From DASRWT01 sp963748485 (GTDB lineage: Bacteria > Methylomirabilota > Methylomirabilia > Rokubacteriales > CSP1-6): 64,000 nt of DNA. This document shows, piece by piece, positions 33,232 through 42,445 of the stretch. Where the stretch lies: NCBI GenBank assembly GCA_963748485.1, contig CAVVJF010000011.1:620001-684000 (forward strand), given 5' to 3'. The translations under genes and the position numbers were made by a program. Positions within the stretch are counted from its first letter, which is position 1; each line of letters starts with the position of its first letter. Below the pieces are notes generated by a model, which was not told the origin of the DNA, made no database searches, and was given only the letters and a program-made list of their open reading frames with translations.

Positions 33232-34005
33232 TTGCGCCGTCTCCTTCCCGTGCGCGTCGCGCTCCCCGAAGGTCCGCTCGCCCTGAACCTCGACGATCCC
33301 GTCGTCTCGGGGGCGCTCGCCCTGGGCGTCTACGAACGGCAGGTGAGCACGTGCTTCCGTCGCGCCCTCGCGCCCGGCATGACGGTGGTGGACGTGGGCG
33401 CCAACCTCGGCTATTACTCCGTGATCGCGCTCGGAGGATCCGCGCCGGACGGCCGCGTGGTGGCCTTCGAGCCCGATCCCGTCAATCACGCGTTGCTCCG
33501 GGCCAATCTCGCGCCGTTCGGCGGGCGGGCCCTCGTGCGGCGCGAGGCGGTGGCGGCGGGAGCGGGGACGGGCGTTCTCCACCGGCATCCCGACAACAAG
33601 GGGAAGCACTCCCTGCTGGCGTCGCCCGAGCTGGGAGCGGGCCTCCCCGTGACCACCGTGTCCCTCGACGCGATCCTGCTCGCTCTCGGGGTCGACCGCG
33701 TCGATCTCGTGAAGCTGGACATCGAGGGGGCGGAGCCGCTGGCGCTGGCCGGGATGGCGGCGACCCTCGCGCGCCATCGGCCCGTGCTCTTCCTCGAATG
33801 CGCGCCGCGCCGGTGGGAGCGTGCCGGGTTCGAGCCGGCGGGAGTACTGGATGGGCTCGGCCGGCTGGGCTATATCCTGACGCTGGTGGACGAGAGGCGG
33901 GGCGGTGAAGCGCCCGTCACGGGCGCGACCGTGGCCCGATTACCCGGGCGCGATCCCTGCGTGAACCTCATCGCGCGGCCGGTCGGGAGCAGTCCCTCAC
34001 CCTGA
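33232..34005 (+). CDS. FkbM family SAM-dependent methyltransferase
   Basis: 257 residues from TTG 33232. SAM-binding motif VVDVGANLGYYSVIAL, then VVAFEPDPVNHALL and VDLVKLDIEGAEPLAL, which are the FkbM signatures; it methylates a sugar or peptide hydroxyl. The frame is open back to the previous stop at 33099 without ATG or GTG, and that stretch reads like part of the protein (TLRRLPGDAPELIYTRLLR), so the true start may be a rare codon such as CTG near 33109-33121. The stop lies inside a large palindrome. Confidence 0.82.
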   Translation: MRRLLPVRVALPEGPLALNLDDPVVSGALALGVYERQVSTCFRRALAPGMTVVDVGANLGYYSVIALGGSAPDGRVVAFEPDPVNHALLRANLAPFGGRALVRREAVAAGAGTGVLHRHPDNKGKHSLLASPELGAGLPVTTVSLDAILLALGVDRVDLVKLDIEGAEPLALAGMAATLARHRPVLFLECAPRRWERAGFEPAGVLDGLGRLGYILTLVDERRGGEAPVTGATVARLPGRDPCVNLIARPVGSSPSP

Positions 34006-34032
34006 CCCTCTCCCCCGGGGGAGAGGGTCAGG
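34001..34032. terminator. perfect 16-bp palindrome between convergent genes
   Basis: CCTGACCCTCTCCCCC directly followed by its exact reverse complement. It lies between fkbM-like (+) and rpoD (-) genes and contains the stop codon of the former. Probably a bidirectional terminator, but it has no T-tract and looks like the CCCTCTCCCC-type dispersed repeats of GC-rich genomes. Confidence 0.6.
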
Positions 34033-34039
34033 GGAGTGG

Positions 34040-35635
34040 TCAGTTCTCGACGAAGGCTTTGAGCGCGCGGCCGCGGAGCGGGTGACGGAGCTTGCGGAGG
34101 GCCTTCGTCTCGATCTGGCGAATCCGCTCGCGCGTCACCGAGAAGCGCTTGCCCACCTCTTCCAGCGTGTGCTCGCCCTCCTCGCCGATGCCGAAACGGA
34201 GGCGCAGGATCTCCTTTTCCTTCGGCGACAGCGTCGCGAGCGCGCGGTCCACCTGATTGGTCAGGTCCTGGCTGATCAGGGAGTCGTTGGGCGACTCCGC
34301 CGTCTTGTCCTCGAGGAAATCGCCCAGGTCCGAGTCTTCCCCGATGGGCGTCTCCAGCGACAGCGGCTTCCGCGACGACTCCAGGATGAGCCGCACCTTG
34401 CGCGCGGGGACGCCGGTGCGCCGCGCCAGCTCCTCGGGAGTGGGCTCGCGACCCATCTCGTTGACCATGACCCGGTTCACGCGCGAGATGCGGTTGAGCG
34501 TCTCGACCATGTGCACGGGGATGCGGATCGTCCGGGAGTGGTCCGCGATGGCGCGGGTGATGGCCTGCCGGATCCACCACGTCGCGTAGGTCGAGAACTT
34601 GAACCCCCGCCGGTACTGGAAGCGGTCGACCGCCTTCATGAGGCCGAGGTTCCCCTCCTGCACCAGATCGAGGAGGGACAGCTCGCTGCCGAGATACCGC
34701 TTGGCCACGGAGACGACCAGGCGGAGATTGGCCTCCATCAACTCCTTCTTGGCCTGCCGCACCACCCGGTCATGCTTCTCGATCTCGGCCAGTGCCGCGA
34801 GCAGGGGCTTCCGCGCCACGCCGGCCTGGGCCTGCAGCGTCGCCAGCTCCGCGCCCGCGCGCGCGATCCGCATCCGGTCGGCGAGTCGGCGCACCTCGAC
34901 CACGAACGCGTCGATCAGGGCGGGCTTGAGCGGCAGCCTCTCGACGATCCCACGCACCGAGGCGCGGTTCTGGGCGATCCACTTCTGATAGTTCGCGCGG
35001 GTCGACGCGGCCCGGCGCTTGACACCGAGCGACTCGCGGAGGCGCTGGCTCTCGCGCTCCAGCCGCCGCATGCGTGCGAAGGCCGCCATGATGGGGCGGA
35101 CCTGCTCCGGGCTGGGGTCGCCGCCCTCGGGCAGGATGATGACGTCGTCGAGCGGGATCTCCGAGCGCCGCAGGCGGTCCACCAGGGTCAGCAGCCGGTC
35201 CACCGCCATCGGGATGTCGGCGAGAGCGCCGCGCAGCTTGATCTGCCCCGCCTCGATTCGCTGGCCGATCTCCACTTCCTGGCGGGCGCTCAGCAGGCGG
35301 ACCTTGCCGATCTCCTTGAGGTAGATGCGGACCGGATCCTCGCCTTCGGCGGGGGAGGGGCGCAGGGCCTCCTCGCTGAGTCCCGTCTCCTCGACCACCG
35401 CGGGGGCCTCGCGCTCGTCCTCGACCACCTCGTCCGCGCCGGCAGGCTTGACGGGCTTGGGTCGGAGCACACGCACGGCGGCCTTCCGACCGGGCCGACC
35501 CGGTTCCAAAGACGGCCAACTAGCCGCCACTTCGATCGTATTGGTGCTTTCTGAATCTCTAAAGGTCATCGTTTCCATCCGTTCCCCGCCCGCATCCGGG
35601 GCTCTCGCGCCCAAGGCCACACGTTCTCTCGACAT
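34040..35635 (-). CDS. rpoD: primary sigma factor RpoD (sigma-70)
   Basis: 531-residue housekeeping sigma factor. Region 1.2 (DPVRIYLKEIGKVRLLSARQEVEIG), a non-conserved insert, region 2 with NLRLVVSVAKRYLG and KFSTYATWWIRQAI, region 3, and region 4 with LRLRFGIGEEGEHTLEEVG and VTRERIRQIE (motifs shown in parts). The acidic region 1.1 is short. The start is uncertain: the ATG at 35635 lacks a Shine-Dalgarno, and the ATG at codon 20 follows GGGGAA. dnaG, its usual neighbour, is absent. It should read the TTGAC-17-TANNNT promoters listed here. Confidence 0.95.
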   Translation of the reverse strand: MSRERVALGARAPDAGGERMETMTFRDSESTNTIEVAASWPSLEPGRPGRKAAVRVLRPKPVKPAGADEVVEDEREAPAVVEETGLSEEALRPSPAEGEDPVRIYLKEIGKVRLLSARQEVEIGQRIEAGQIKLRGALADIPMAVDRLLTLVDRLRRSEIPLDDVIILPEGGDPSPEQVRPIMAAFARMRRLERESQRLRESLGVKRRAASTRANYQKWIAQNRASVRGIVERLPLKPALIDAFVVEVRRLADRMRIARAGAELATLQAQAGVARKPLLAALAEIEKHDRVVRQAKKELMEANLRLVVSVAKRYLGSELSLLDLVQEGNLGLMKAVDRFQYRRGFKFSTYATWWIRQAITRAIADHSRTIRIPVHMVETLNRISRVNRVMVNEMGREPTPEELARRTGVPARKVRLILESSRKPLSLETPIGEDSDLGDFLEDKTAESPNDSLISQDLTNQVDRALATLSPKEKEILRLRFGIGEEGEHTLEEVGKRFSVTRERIRQIETKALRKLRHPLRGRALKAFVEN

Positions 35636-35751
35636 TTAGAGGGCGGCAGCGCCCCGGTCGTTTCAGCAGTTGTGTGTGAGCTAAAACCGTGAGACGAGGG
35701 GCAGGGTTTCCCGCCGCCCGCCCTCGGTGAGAGACGTCGCGGGGGCCCGGG

Positions 35752-36333
35752 CTATTCGGCAGGCTCGAGCGTCACGTCGAAGCTGATCGCGACCTTTTCA
35801 CCCACCGAGAAAAGGAGTCGCCTGGGTGGCGTGATACCGAACTCTCGGAGTCGCAGCATCGATTCTCCTCGTACCCATATGCGGTCGTCGCGGATGCGGG
35901 CCCGAGCCAGGAAGCTCAGGGGGCGCTCGACACCGCGCAGAGCCAGGCCCCCCTTCACGGTGAGGAGCACGTCGGCGGCGGCGGTGACGGAGTTGAAGGA
36001 CGGATCCACGCCGCCGATCGTGAAGCGGATCTCCGGATGTCGCTCGACCTCGAGCAGCTTGCGCATGTCGCGATCGCGGCCCTCGTGGCCGGTGCGCAGT
36101 GCCGCCGCGCGCACGCGCAGCACCCCCGTGATGCCGGCGCGCAGGTCCGCGATGTCAGCCTCGAACTCGCCGGTCACACCTTCCGCGCGTCCCCCGAAGT
36201 CGCCCATGAGATGTGTGGCCTCGAAAGTCACCGCGCTCTTGGGGGGGACGGCGACCAGGCGGCGCGGCTGGGCGGAAGCGGGTATGGCGAGCAGGGCGAT
36301 GATGAGGCCCGCCATAACCGTGCGCAAAGTCAC
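35752..36333 (-). CDS. YceI family periplasmic lipid-binding protein
   Basis: 193 residues with a Sec signal (MTLRTVMAGLIIALLAIPASA). The YceI lipocalin-like barrel follows: PPKSAVTFEATHLMGDFGG, VERHPEIRFTI and the C-terminal strand KVAISFDVTLEP. Family members bind polyprenoid or amide lipids in the periplasm. GTG start at 36333, or ATG at 36315, which would leave a shorter but adequate signal. The 116 bases between it and rpoD show no strong terminator. Confidence 0.88.
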   Translation of the reverse strand: MTLRTVMAGLIIALLAIPASAQPRRLVAVPPKSAVTFEATHLMGDFGGRAEGVTGEFEADIADLRAGITGVLRVRAAALRTGHEGRDRDMRKLLEVERHPEIRFTIGGVDPSFNSVTAAADVLLTVKGGLALRGVERPLSFLARARIRDDRIWVRGESMLRLREFGITPPRRLLFSVGEKVAISFDVTLEPAE

Positions 36334-36454
36334 GCCGGTGGGATACCATGGCAGTCACGCCCGGTCAACGGACGAACCCCCTCCGGGGCGGAACTGACAC
36401 CCGAGCGGCGCGGCACCCGGCCACTGGGCCGGCCGCGCGCTCATCGAGGACTCG

Positions 36455-37894
36455 ATGACGATGGCGGCTCCGAGCGCCTCCTACAGCCTCACGGTGCGGC
36501 TGGAGATACAGAACAAGCCCGGCATGCTGGGCAAGGTGACGTCCGCCATCGGCAAGGTGGGCGGCGACATCGGGGCGGTGGACCTCGTCGAGGTGACGGG
36601 CGGCCGCACCCTCCGCGACATCACCATCAAGGCCAGCGACAGCCAGCACGGCCAGGCCATCATCGACTCCCTGCGAAGCCTGATCGGCGTGCGGGTAGCC
36701 AACATCTCGGACCGCACCTTTCTCATGCACCTGGGCGGCAAGATCGAGGTCAAGAGCAAGGTGCCCATCCGCACCCGGGACGATCTTTCCATGGCCTACA
36801 CCCCCGGAGTGGCGCGCGTGTGCCTGGCCATCAAGGAGGACCCGTCGCGGGCCTTCACCCTGACCATCAAGCACAACTCGGTGGCGGTGGTCACCGACGG
36901 CACCGCCGTGCTCGGGCTGGGAGACATCGGCCCCGAGGCCGCGCTGCCGGTGATGGAAGGCAAGGCCATGCTCTTCCGGGAGCTGGCAGGGGTGGACGCC
37001 TTCCCGATCTGCCTCAACACGAAGGACCCGGACAAGATCGTCGAGACGGTGAAGCACATCGCTCCCGGCTACGGCGGCATCAACCTCGAGGACATCTCCG
37101 CCCCCCGCTGCTTCGAAGTGGAGAGCCGGCTCCGGAAGGAGCTGGACATTCCCGTCTTCCACGACGATCAGCACGGCACCGCGGTGGTGGTGCTCGCCGC
37201 CCTCCTCAACGCACTGAAGATGGTCAAGAAGGATCGCAAGCGCCTCCGCGTCGTGGTGTCGGGGGTCGGCGCTGCCGGCACCGCCACCATGAAGATCCTG
37301 CTCGCCGTCGGCGTGAAGCACATCGTCGGGGTGGACGAGCACGGCACGATCTACCGGGGCCGCAAGGCGGGGATGGACTTCATGAAGCGCTGGGTCGCCG
37401 AGGCCACCAACCCCGGCGGCCTGCGCGGCACGCTGTCCGACGCCGTCCGGGGCGCCGACGTCTTCATCGGGCTCAGCGTGCCCAATGTCCTCACCGCCAA
37501 GGACGTCCGCGGCATGGCGCGCGACCGCATCGTGTTCGCGATGGCCAATCCCGACCCGGAAATCCGGCCGGAGGAGGCGGAGCCGCACGTGCGGGTGATC
37601 GCGACGGGGCGCTCGGACTATCCCAACCAGATCAACAATGTGCTCTGCTTCCCCGGCTTCTTCCGCGGCCTCCTCGACTCCCGCGCCCGCAGTGTCAACG
37701 ACGAGATGAAGATCGCGGCCGCCCACGCCATCGCCGACTGCGTGGGCAAGTCCGAGCTCGGCCCCGAGTACATCATTCCCAGCGTGTTCAACAAGAAGGT
37801 CGCCCCCGCGGTCGCCCGCGAGGTCGTGCGCGCCGCCCAGCGGACGGGCGTGGCGCGCCGCCGCCGTCGCACCGACGGCCAGCTCGGATTCTGA
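36455..37894 (+). CDS. NAD(P)-dependent malic enzyme with N-terminal ACT domain
   Basis: 479 residues. Residues about 8-85 form an ACT regulatory domain (LTVRLEIQNKPGMLGKV), followed by the short bacterial malic enzyme: YTPGVARVC, TDGTAVLGLGDIG, PVFHDDQHGTAVV, NAD-binding SGVGAAGTA and NPDPEI. It converts malate to pyruvate and CO2 and could feed the pyruvate dehydrogenase above. The ACT domain suggests amino-acid control. The in-frame ATG two codons later (36461) is also possible. Confidence 0.92.
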   Translation: MTMAAPSASYSLTVRLEIQNKPGMLGKVTSAIGKVGGDIGAVDLVEVTGGRTLRDITIKASDSQHGQAIIDSLRSLIGVRVANISDRTFLMHLGGKIEVKSKVPIRTRDDLSMAYTPGVARVCLAIKEDPSRAFTLTIKHNSVAVVTDGTAVLGLGDIGPEAALPVMEGKAMLFRELAGVDAFPICLNTKDPDKIVETVKHIAPGYGGINLEDISAPRCFEVESRLRKELDIPVFHDDQHGTAVVVLAALLNALKMVKKDRKRLRVVVSGVGAAGTATMKILLAVGVKHIVGVDEHGTIYRGRKAGMDFMKRWVAEATNPGGLRGTLSDAVRGADVFIGLSVPNVLTAKDVRGMARDRIVFAMANPDPEIRPEEAEPHVRVIATGRSDYPNQINNVLCFPGFFRGLLDSRARSVNDEMKIAAAHAIADCVGKSELGPEYIIPSVFNKKVAPAVAREVVRAAQRTGVARRRRRTDGQLGF

Positions 37895-37905
37895 GCGGGG
37901 TCCGC

Positions 37906-38652
37906 GTGGCGCCGTCCGCTCCCCTCCGGTGGTCGGTGGTGATTCCCGCCTGCAACGAGGCCCGTCGGCTGCCCCGCTCCCTCTACGACGTGGTCGCGTA
38001 CTTCGACGGCCGCGACGAGCCCTACGAGGTGCTCGTCGTAGACGACGGCAGCACCGACGACACCGCCGCCCGCGTGCGCGAGATGGCGGCGGAGCACCGC
38101 GCGGTGACACTGCTGAGTCTGCCTGCCAACCGCGGCAAGGGTGCAGCGGTGGCGGCCGGCATGCGGCGCGCGCGGGGAGGGCTGCGGCTCATGACCGACG
38201 CCGACGGCGCCACCCCCATCGTGGAGCTCAAGCGCCTGGAGGCGGCAGTGCAGGGAGGCGCCGATCTCGCGGTGGGGTCGCGCGCCCTCCCCGACCCCTC
38301 GGTGGTCGTGCAGGCCCGGCTGCACCGCCGGCTCTCCGGCCGTGTGTTCATTGCCCTCGCGCGGGCGCTGGGGGTTCGCCAGGTGGTGGACACGCAGTGC
38401 GGCTTCAAGCTCTTCCGCGGGGCCATCGCCGATGATCTCTTCGGCGCGCTCCGGACCGACGGCTTCGGCTTCGACGTCGAGCTGATGCTGCGCGCGGAGC
38501 GGCGCGGTTACCGCATCGCGGAGGTGCCCGTGAACTGGGCGGACCAGCCCGGCTCCAAGGTCGGCGTGCTCAAGGACGGGCCGCGCATGCTCGCCCAGAT
38601 CGTCGTGGCGCGGCTCCGGCTCGCCAAAGAAGGGCGCGGGAGCCGCGCGTGA
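37906..38652 (+). CDS. family 2 glycosyltransferase, dolichyl-phosphate glucosyltransferase type
   Basis: 248 residues. GT-A fold: WSVVIPACNEARRLP, VLVVDDGSTDDTA, LMTDADGATP (the metal-binding DxD) and the C-terminal TQCGFKLFRG and EVPVNWADQPGSKV segments of the ALG5/DPM-like branch. It likely moves a hexose from a nucleotide sugar to polyprenyl phosphate at the inner membrane, and could supply the GT39-like enzyme encoded three genes downstream. GTG start 11 bases after malic enzyme; ends overlapping the aminotransferase start. Confidence 0.87.
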   Translation: MAPSAPLRWSVVIPACNEARRLPRSLYDVVAYFDGRDEPYEVLVVDDGSTDDTAARVREMAAEHRAVTLLSLPANRGKGAAVAAGMRRARGGLRLMTDADGATPIVELKRLEAAVQGGADLAVGSRALPDPSVVVQARLHRRLSGRVFIALARALGVRQVVDTQCGFKLFRGAIADDLFGALRTDGFGFDVELMLRAERRGYRIAEVPVNWADQPGSKVGVLKDGPRMLAQIVVARLRLAKEGRGSRA

Positions 38653-39794
38653 TCGCCCGGCGCGCGCAGGCGATCGAGCCCTTTCTCGCGGTAGAGGTGT
38701 TCCAGCGCGCGCAGACCCTCGAGCGCGCGGGCGCCGACGTCATCCACCTGGAGTTCGGCGAGCCGGACTTCGAGACGCCGCCGGTGATCCGCGAGGCTGC
38801 CGAGAAGGCGCTGAAGGACGGGCGCACCCGCTACGCGCACACCCTCGGCATCCTGCCCCTGCGCGAGGCCATCGCCGAGCACTACCACGCGCGGTACGGC
38901 GTGAGCGTCTCGCCCGACCAGATCCTCGTCACCGCGGGGACGTCGCCCGCCATGCTCCTCCTCTTCGCCGCTCTCCTCGAGCGCGGCGACCAGGTGGTCC
39001 TGTCCGATCCGCACTACGCCTGCTATCCCAAGTTCGTGAAGTTCGCCGAGGCGGAGCCCGTCTTCGTGGACGTCGCCGAGGCCGACGGCTTCCAGCTGCG
39101 CCCTGACGTGGTGGCGGCGGCCCTCACGCCGCGCACCCGCGCCCTCCTCATCAACTCGCCGGCGAATCCCACCGGCAGCGTGCTCGCAGGGGAGCGGATG
39201 GCCGCCCTCGCCCGGCTGGGCCCCTGGGTCGTCTCGGACGAGATCTATCACGGGCTCACCTACGAGGGCGACGAGCACACCATTCTGGAGTTCACCGACC
39301 ACGCCTTCGTGCTCAACGGCTTCTCGAAGGCCTATGCCATGACGGGCTGGCGCTGCGGCTACGTGATCGCGCCCCGGGAGATGATGCCCACGCTGACCGC
39401 GCTCCACGGAAACTTCTTCATCTCGAGCAACGAGTTCGTGCAGTGGGCGGCGCTGGCCGCCCTTCGCGAGGCGGGCCCCGACGTCGCCCGCTTCCGCCGG
39501 ATCTTCGACGAGCGCCGCCGGGTGATGGTGGACGGCTTGCGACGGATCGACCTCGGGATCGGCGCGCTGCCCACCGGGGCGTTCTACGCGCTGGCCAACG
39601 CGCGCCGCTTCACGGGTGACTCCCTGCGCTTCGCCTTCGAGATTCTCGAGGCGACCCACGTGGCGGTGACGCCCGGGGTGGACTTCGGCCGGAACGCGGA
39701 GGGATACCTCCGCTTCGCCTACGCGAACTCGATCGAGCGGATCGAGGAGGGTCTGGCGCGGCTCGGCCGCTTCCTCGCCGAGCGCACGCCGTGA
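38649..39794 (+). CDS. class I/II aminotransferase
   Basis: 381-residue fold-type I PLP enzyme. Seen: IHLEFGEPDFETPP, TAGTSPAMLLLF, NSPANPTGSVL, SDEIYHGLTYEG and the PLP-lysine motif GFSKAYAMTGWRCGY. It resembles aspartate/alanine aminotransferases of the AspC subgroup; the donor cannot be deduced. GTG start overlapping the previous stop. Confidence 0.9.
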   Translation: MIARRAQAIEPFLAVEVFQRAQTLERAGADVIHLEFGEPDFETPPVIREAAEKALKDGRTRYAHTLGILPLREAIAEHYHARYGVSVSPDQILVTAGTSPAMLLLFAALLERGDQVVLSDPHYACYPKFVKFAEAEPVFVDVAEADGFQLRPDVVAAALTPRTRALLINSPANPTGSVLAGERMAALARLGPWVVSDEIYHGLTYEGDEHTILEFTDHAFVLNGFSKAYAMTGWRCGYVIAPREMMPTLTALHGNFFISSNEFVQWAALAALREAGPDVARFRRIFDERRRVMVDGLRRIDLGIGALPTGAFYALANARRFTGDSLRFAFEILEATHVAVTPGVDFGRNAEGYLRFAYANSIERIEEGLARLGRFLAERTP

Positions 39795-40219
39795 GCGCGC
39801 CGGGCTGCGAGCTCTGCGAGCGGGTGGCGGGCGAGGGCGAATTCTTCATCGCCGACCTCGAGGCCTGCCGGGCCTACCTGAACCCCGACCAGTTCTTCCC
39901 CGGGTGGGTGTTCGTGGTCCTGCGCCGCCACGCCACCGAGCTGTACCACCTGTCGGCGGCGGAGCGCGCCTGCGTGATCGAGGACGTCAATCGCATCGCG
40001 CACGCGCTCGCGGACGTGTATGAGCCCGTGAAGATGAACTACGAGCTGCTCGGGAACCAGGTCGCCCACATCCACTGGCACCTGATCCCGCGGCTCGCCG
40101 GCGATCCCGAGCCGCGCTGGCCGGTGTGGCGGGTGCAGCACGATCCGACTCCACTGGCCGCGGCCGAGGCGGCGGCGCGGATCGCGAGTCTCCGCCGGGC
40201 CCTCGCCGCCCACCCCTGA
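39791..40219 (+). CDS. HIT family nucleotide hydrolase/transferase
   Basis: 142 residues with the histidine triad motif in QVAHIHWHLIPR and an N-terminal CELCERV zinc pair. HIT proteins cleave nucleoside phosphoramidates or dinucleoside polyphosphates. GTG start overlapping the aminotransferase stop (GTGA), so the two are coupled. Confidence 0.9.
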   Translation: MSAPGCELCERVAGEGEFFIADLEACRAYLNPDQFFPGWVFVVLRRHATELYHLSAAERACVIEDVNRIAHALADVYEPVKMNYELLGNQVAHIHWHLIPRLAGDPEPRWPVWRVQHDPTPLAAAEAAARIASLRRALAAHP

Positions 40220-40233
40220 GGCCGGCCTCGCCG

Positions 40234-42429
40234 ATGCTTCGGTCCGCTGCGCCACGAGACGGCCTGTGGCTGGCGCTCCTTCTCCTGGTACTTGGCGCCG
40301 CGATGGCGGCGTGGGTGAGCCTCGACCGGCGGCCGCCCGAGTGGGACCACGCCAATCACCTCGAGCGCGCCCTGCATTGTCACCGCATCCTCGCCGAGCC
40401 TGGACACGGCCGGCTCGCCGAGATCGTGGCGATGTCGAGCTTCTATCCCCCGGTCGTTCTCTGCGCGACGGGGCTGGCCTATTTCGCCCTGCCGGTATCG
40501 CCGCTCACCGCGCAGGCGATGATGTGGCTGGCGCTCGTGGTCGGGGTCCTCGCGGTGTGGGGGCTCGGGCGCCGTCTGCTCGATCCCACCGCCGGCCTGC
40601 TCGCCGCCTTCTTCTTCGCGACCGCGCCGTTCGTGGTGTTCTCGCTGCTGCGCTTCCAGCTCGACCTCCCGCTCGCCGCCGCGGTGGCGATGGCCCTCTA
40701 CCTGCTCGCGCGAGCGGAGGGCTTCCAGTCCCGCGCCTGGTCGCTCGCCCTCGGCGTCGTCCTGGGACTGGGCATGCTCGTGAAGCCTCCCTTCGCGGCC
40801 TATCTGCTGCCGCCCCTCGCGTGGGCCGCCCGGCTCGCCCTCCGCGCGCCCGATCGCGGGATCCGGCTTCGCCACCTGGCCGTCGCCCTCCTCGTGGGCG
40901 GGCTGATTGCGCTGCCGTGGTATGGGCCGCGGCTGGCGGGGCTGCCCATGCAGATCCTCAATCGCTCGTTCCAGCTCGCCACCGAGTCGCCGCCCACACT
41001 GTCCTCCGGCGGTCTCCTCTTCTATCCCCGGGTGTTTCTCCCTCTGGCGGGCGTGCTCGTCGGCCTCGCCGCGCTCGCGGGGGTCTGGGCGGTGCGGCGC
41101 ATGCCGCGGGCCCGCGGCCTCGTGTGGGCCGCGCTCGTCCCCTGGCTGATCATCGTCTTCATCCAGAACAAGAACTTCCGCTACGCGCTCCCCCTCCTAC
41201 CCGCGGTGTGCCTGGCCGCCGCGGCCGGCCTCGCCGCGCTCGGGCCACGTCTGCGCCGGGTCGTGGCGACGGCGTGCGTCGTGCTCGGCCTCGCCCAGGC
41301 GTCCAGCACCGCCTTTGCCATGCCGCCTTTTCCGCAGCTCCCGATTCTCCATATCCCGCTGGTGATGTCCGATCCGCCCGACGCGCGCGACTGGCGCCAC
41401 CGCGACGTGCTCGCTGCGGTGCTGCGCGAGAGCAAGGGGGAGCCGGCCCGCGTGGCCGTGGTGCCGAACGACAACTACTTCTCCATCTCGAACTTCCGCT
41501 ACGAGGTTGTGCGCGACCGACTCCCGCTCCGGCTGATGCGCGCGTGGGGCGACGCGCCCTTCGGCGTGGACGTGGCCATCGTGAAGACGGGCGACCAGGG
41601 CCCGGACGCGGCCTCCGAGAAGCCGGACCGCATCATGCGCGCGCTCGAGGGCGGCGACCCCTGGCTCGCCGCCGCCTATCCGGTGGTCGCCGAGTTCCCG
41701 CTGCCCGACGGCAGCCGCGGCATGGTGCGCGCGCGGCGTCCACCGCCCGTGACGACCCTGAGCGCGGAGGCGCTCGCGGCGCGGTTCGCCGTCGGGGCCG
41801 GGGAGTTCCTGGCCGACTTCGCCCGTGAGCCCCACGGCCTCACCGTCCGCACCGAGCACCGTCCGGACGCGCTCTTGCGCGGCGAGGTCGACCGGGTGGT
41901 CGTCGAGGTCGACGACGCCCTGGTGGGCGAGCACGCCCGCGGCCGTCCCCCTCTGCGCGTGCGCGACGTGCGGCTCGTCGCGCGCGGCCTCCGCTTCAAT
42001 CCCGGCCGCCTCGCCGAGACCGGCCGGCTCGAGGTGCTCGACGTCGAGGGCATCACGGCGGAGCGCCTGCGCGTCACCGAGCCCGATCTCCTCGCCTTCG
42101 TGCGCGCGCAGCGCGGCCTTCGCCACGCCTCGCTCACGCTCGGCGAGGGGGAGGCGCGCCTGACGGCGGCGCTGGGCGGCGGCCCGGCGGTGGCCGGGCG
42201 GGTCCGCATCCTTCCGGGACGCGACGGCGCCCCCTTCGCGCTCGACTTCGACGACGTGCGGCTGGGCGGGGTCCCGCTGCCGGACCTGCTCGTGGGCTGG
42301 ATCGTGCGCCATCTCGATCCGGCCGCGCGGCTCGCCCGCCTCCCGGTGGCGGTCGCGCTCGGGCCCGTACGCATCGTGCCCGGTCACCTCGAGATCACCG
42401 GTCCTCCCGCGGGCCGATCGCCCCGCTGA
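40234..42429 (+). CDS. GT39/ArnT-like membrane glycosyltransferase with C-terminal DUF2993-like domain
   Basis: 731 residues. The first 480 or so contain about ten membrane segments (LWLALLLLVLGAAMAAWVSL first) and the acidic first periplasmic loop EWDHANHLERA typical of polyprenyl-phosphate-sugar transferases. A soluble periplasmic part follows (about 400-500). Residues from about 510 to the end are a separate beta-rich domain with LPDLLVGWIVRHLDP and VALGPVRIVPGHLEI, like the DUF2993/LmeA lipid-binding family. ATG start 14 bases after the HIT gene. Substrate unknown. Confidence 0.78.
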   Translation: MLRSAAPRDGLWLALLLLVLGAAMAAWVSLDRRPPEWDHANHLERALHCHRILAEPGHGRLAEIVAMSSFYPPVVLCATGLAYFALPVSPLTAQAMMWLALVVGVLAVWGLGRRLLDPTAGLLAAFFFATAPFVVFSLLRFQLDLPLAAAVAMALYLLARAEGFQSRAWSLALGVVLGLGMLVKPPFAAYLLPPLAWAARLALRAPDRGIRLRHLAVALLVGGLIALPWYGPRLAGLPMQILNRSFQLATESPPTLSSGGLLFYPRVFLPLAGVLVGLAALAGVWAVRRMPRARGLVWAALVPWLIIVFIQNKNFRYALPLLPAVCLAAAAGLAALGPRLRRVVATACVVLGLAQASSTAFAMPPFPQLPILHIPLVMSDPPDARDWRHRDVLAAVLRESKGEPARVAVVPNDNYFSISNFRYEVVRDRLPLRLMRAWGDAPFGVDVAIVKTGDQGPDAASEKPDRIMRALEGGDPWLAAAYPVVAEFPLPDGSRGMVRARRPPPVTTLSAEALAARFAVGAGEFLADFAREPHGLTVRTEHRPDALLRGEVDRVVVEVDDALVGEHARGRPPLRVRDVRLVARGLRFNPGRLAETGRLEVLDVEGITAERLRVTEPDLLAFVRAQRGLRHASLTLGEGEARLTAALGGGPAVAGRVRILPGRDGAPFALDFDDVRLGGVPLPDLLVGWIVRHLDPAARLARLPVAVALGPVRIVPGHLEITGPPAGRSPR

Positions 42430-42445
42430 CGGAAAGGAGTCCCCG

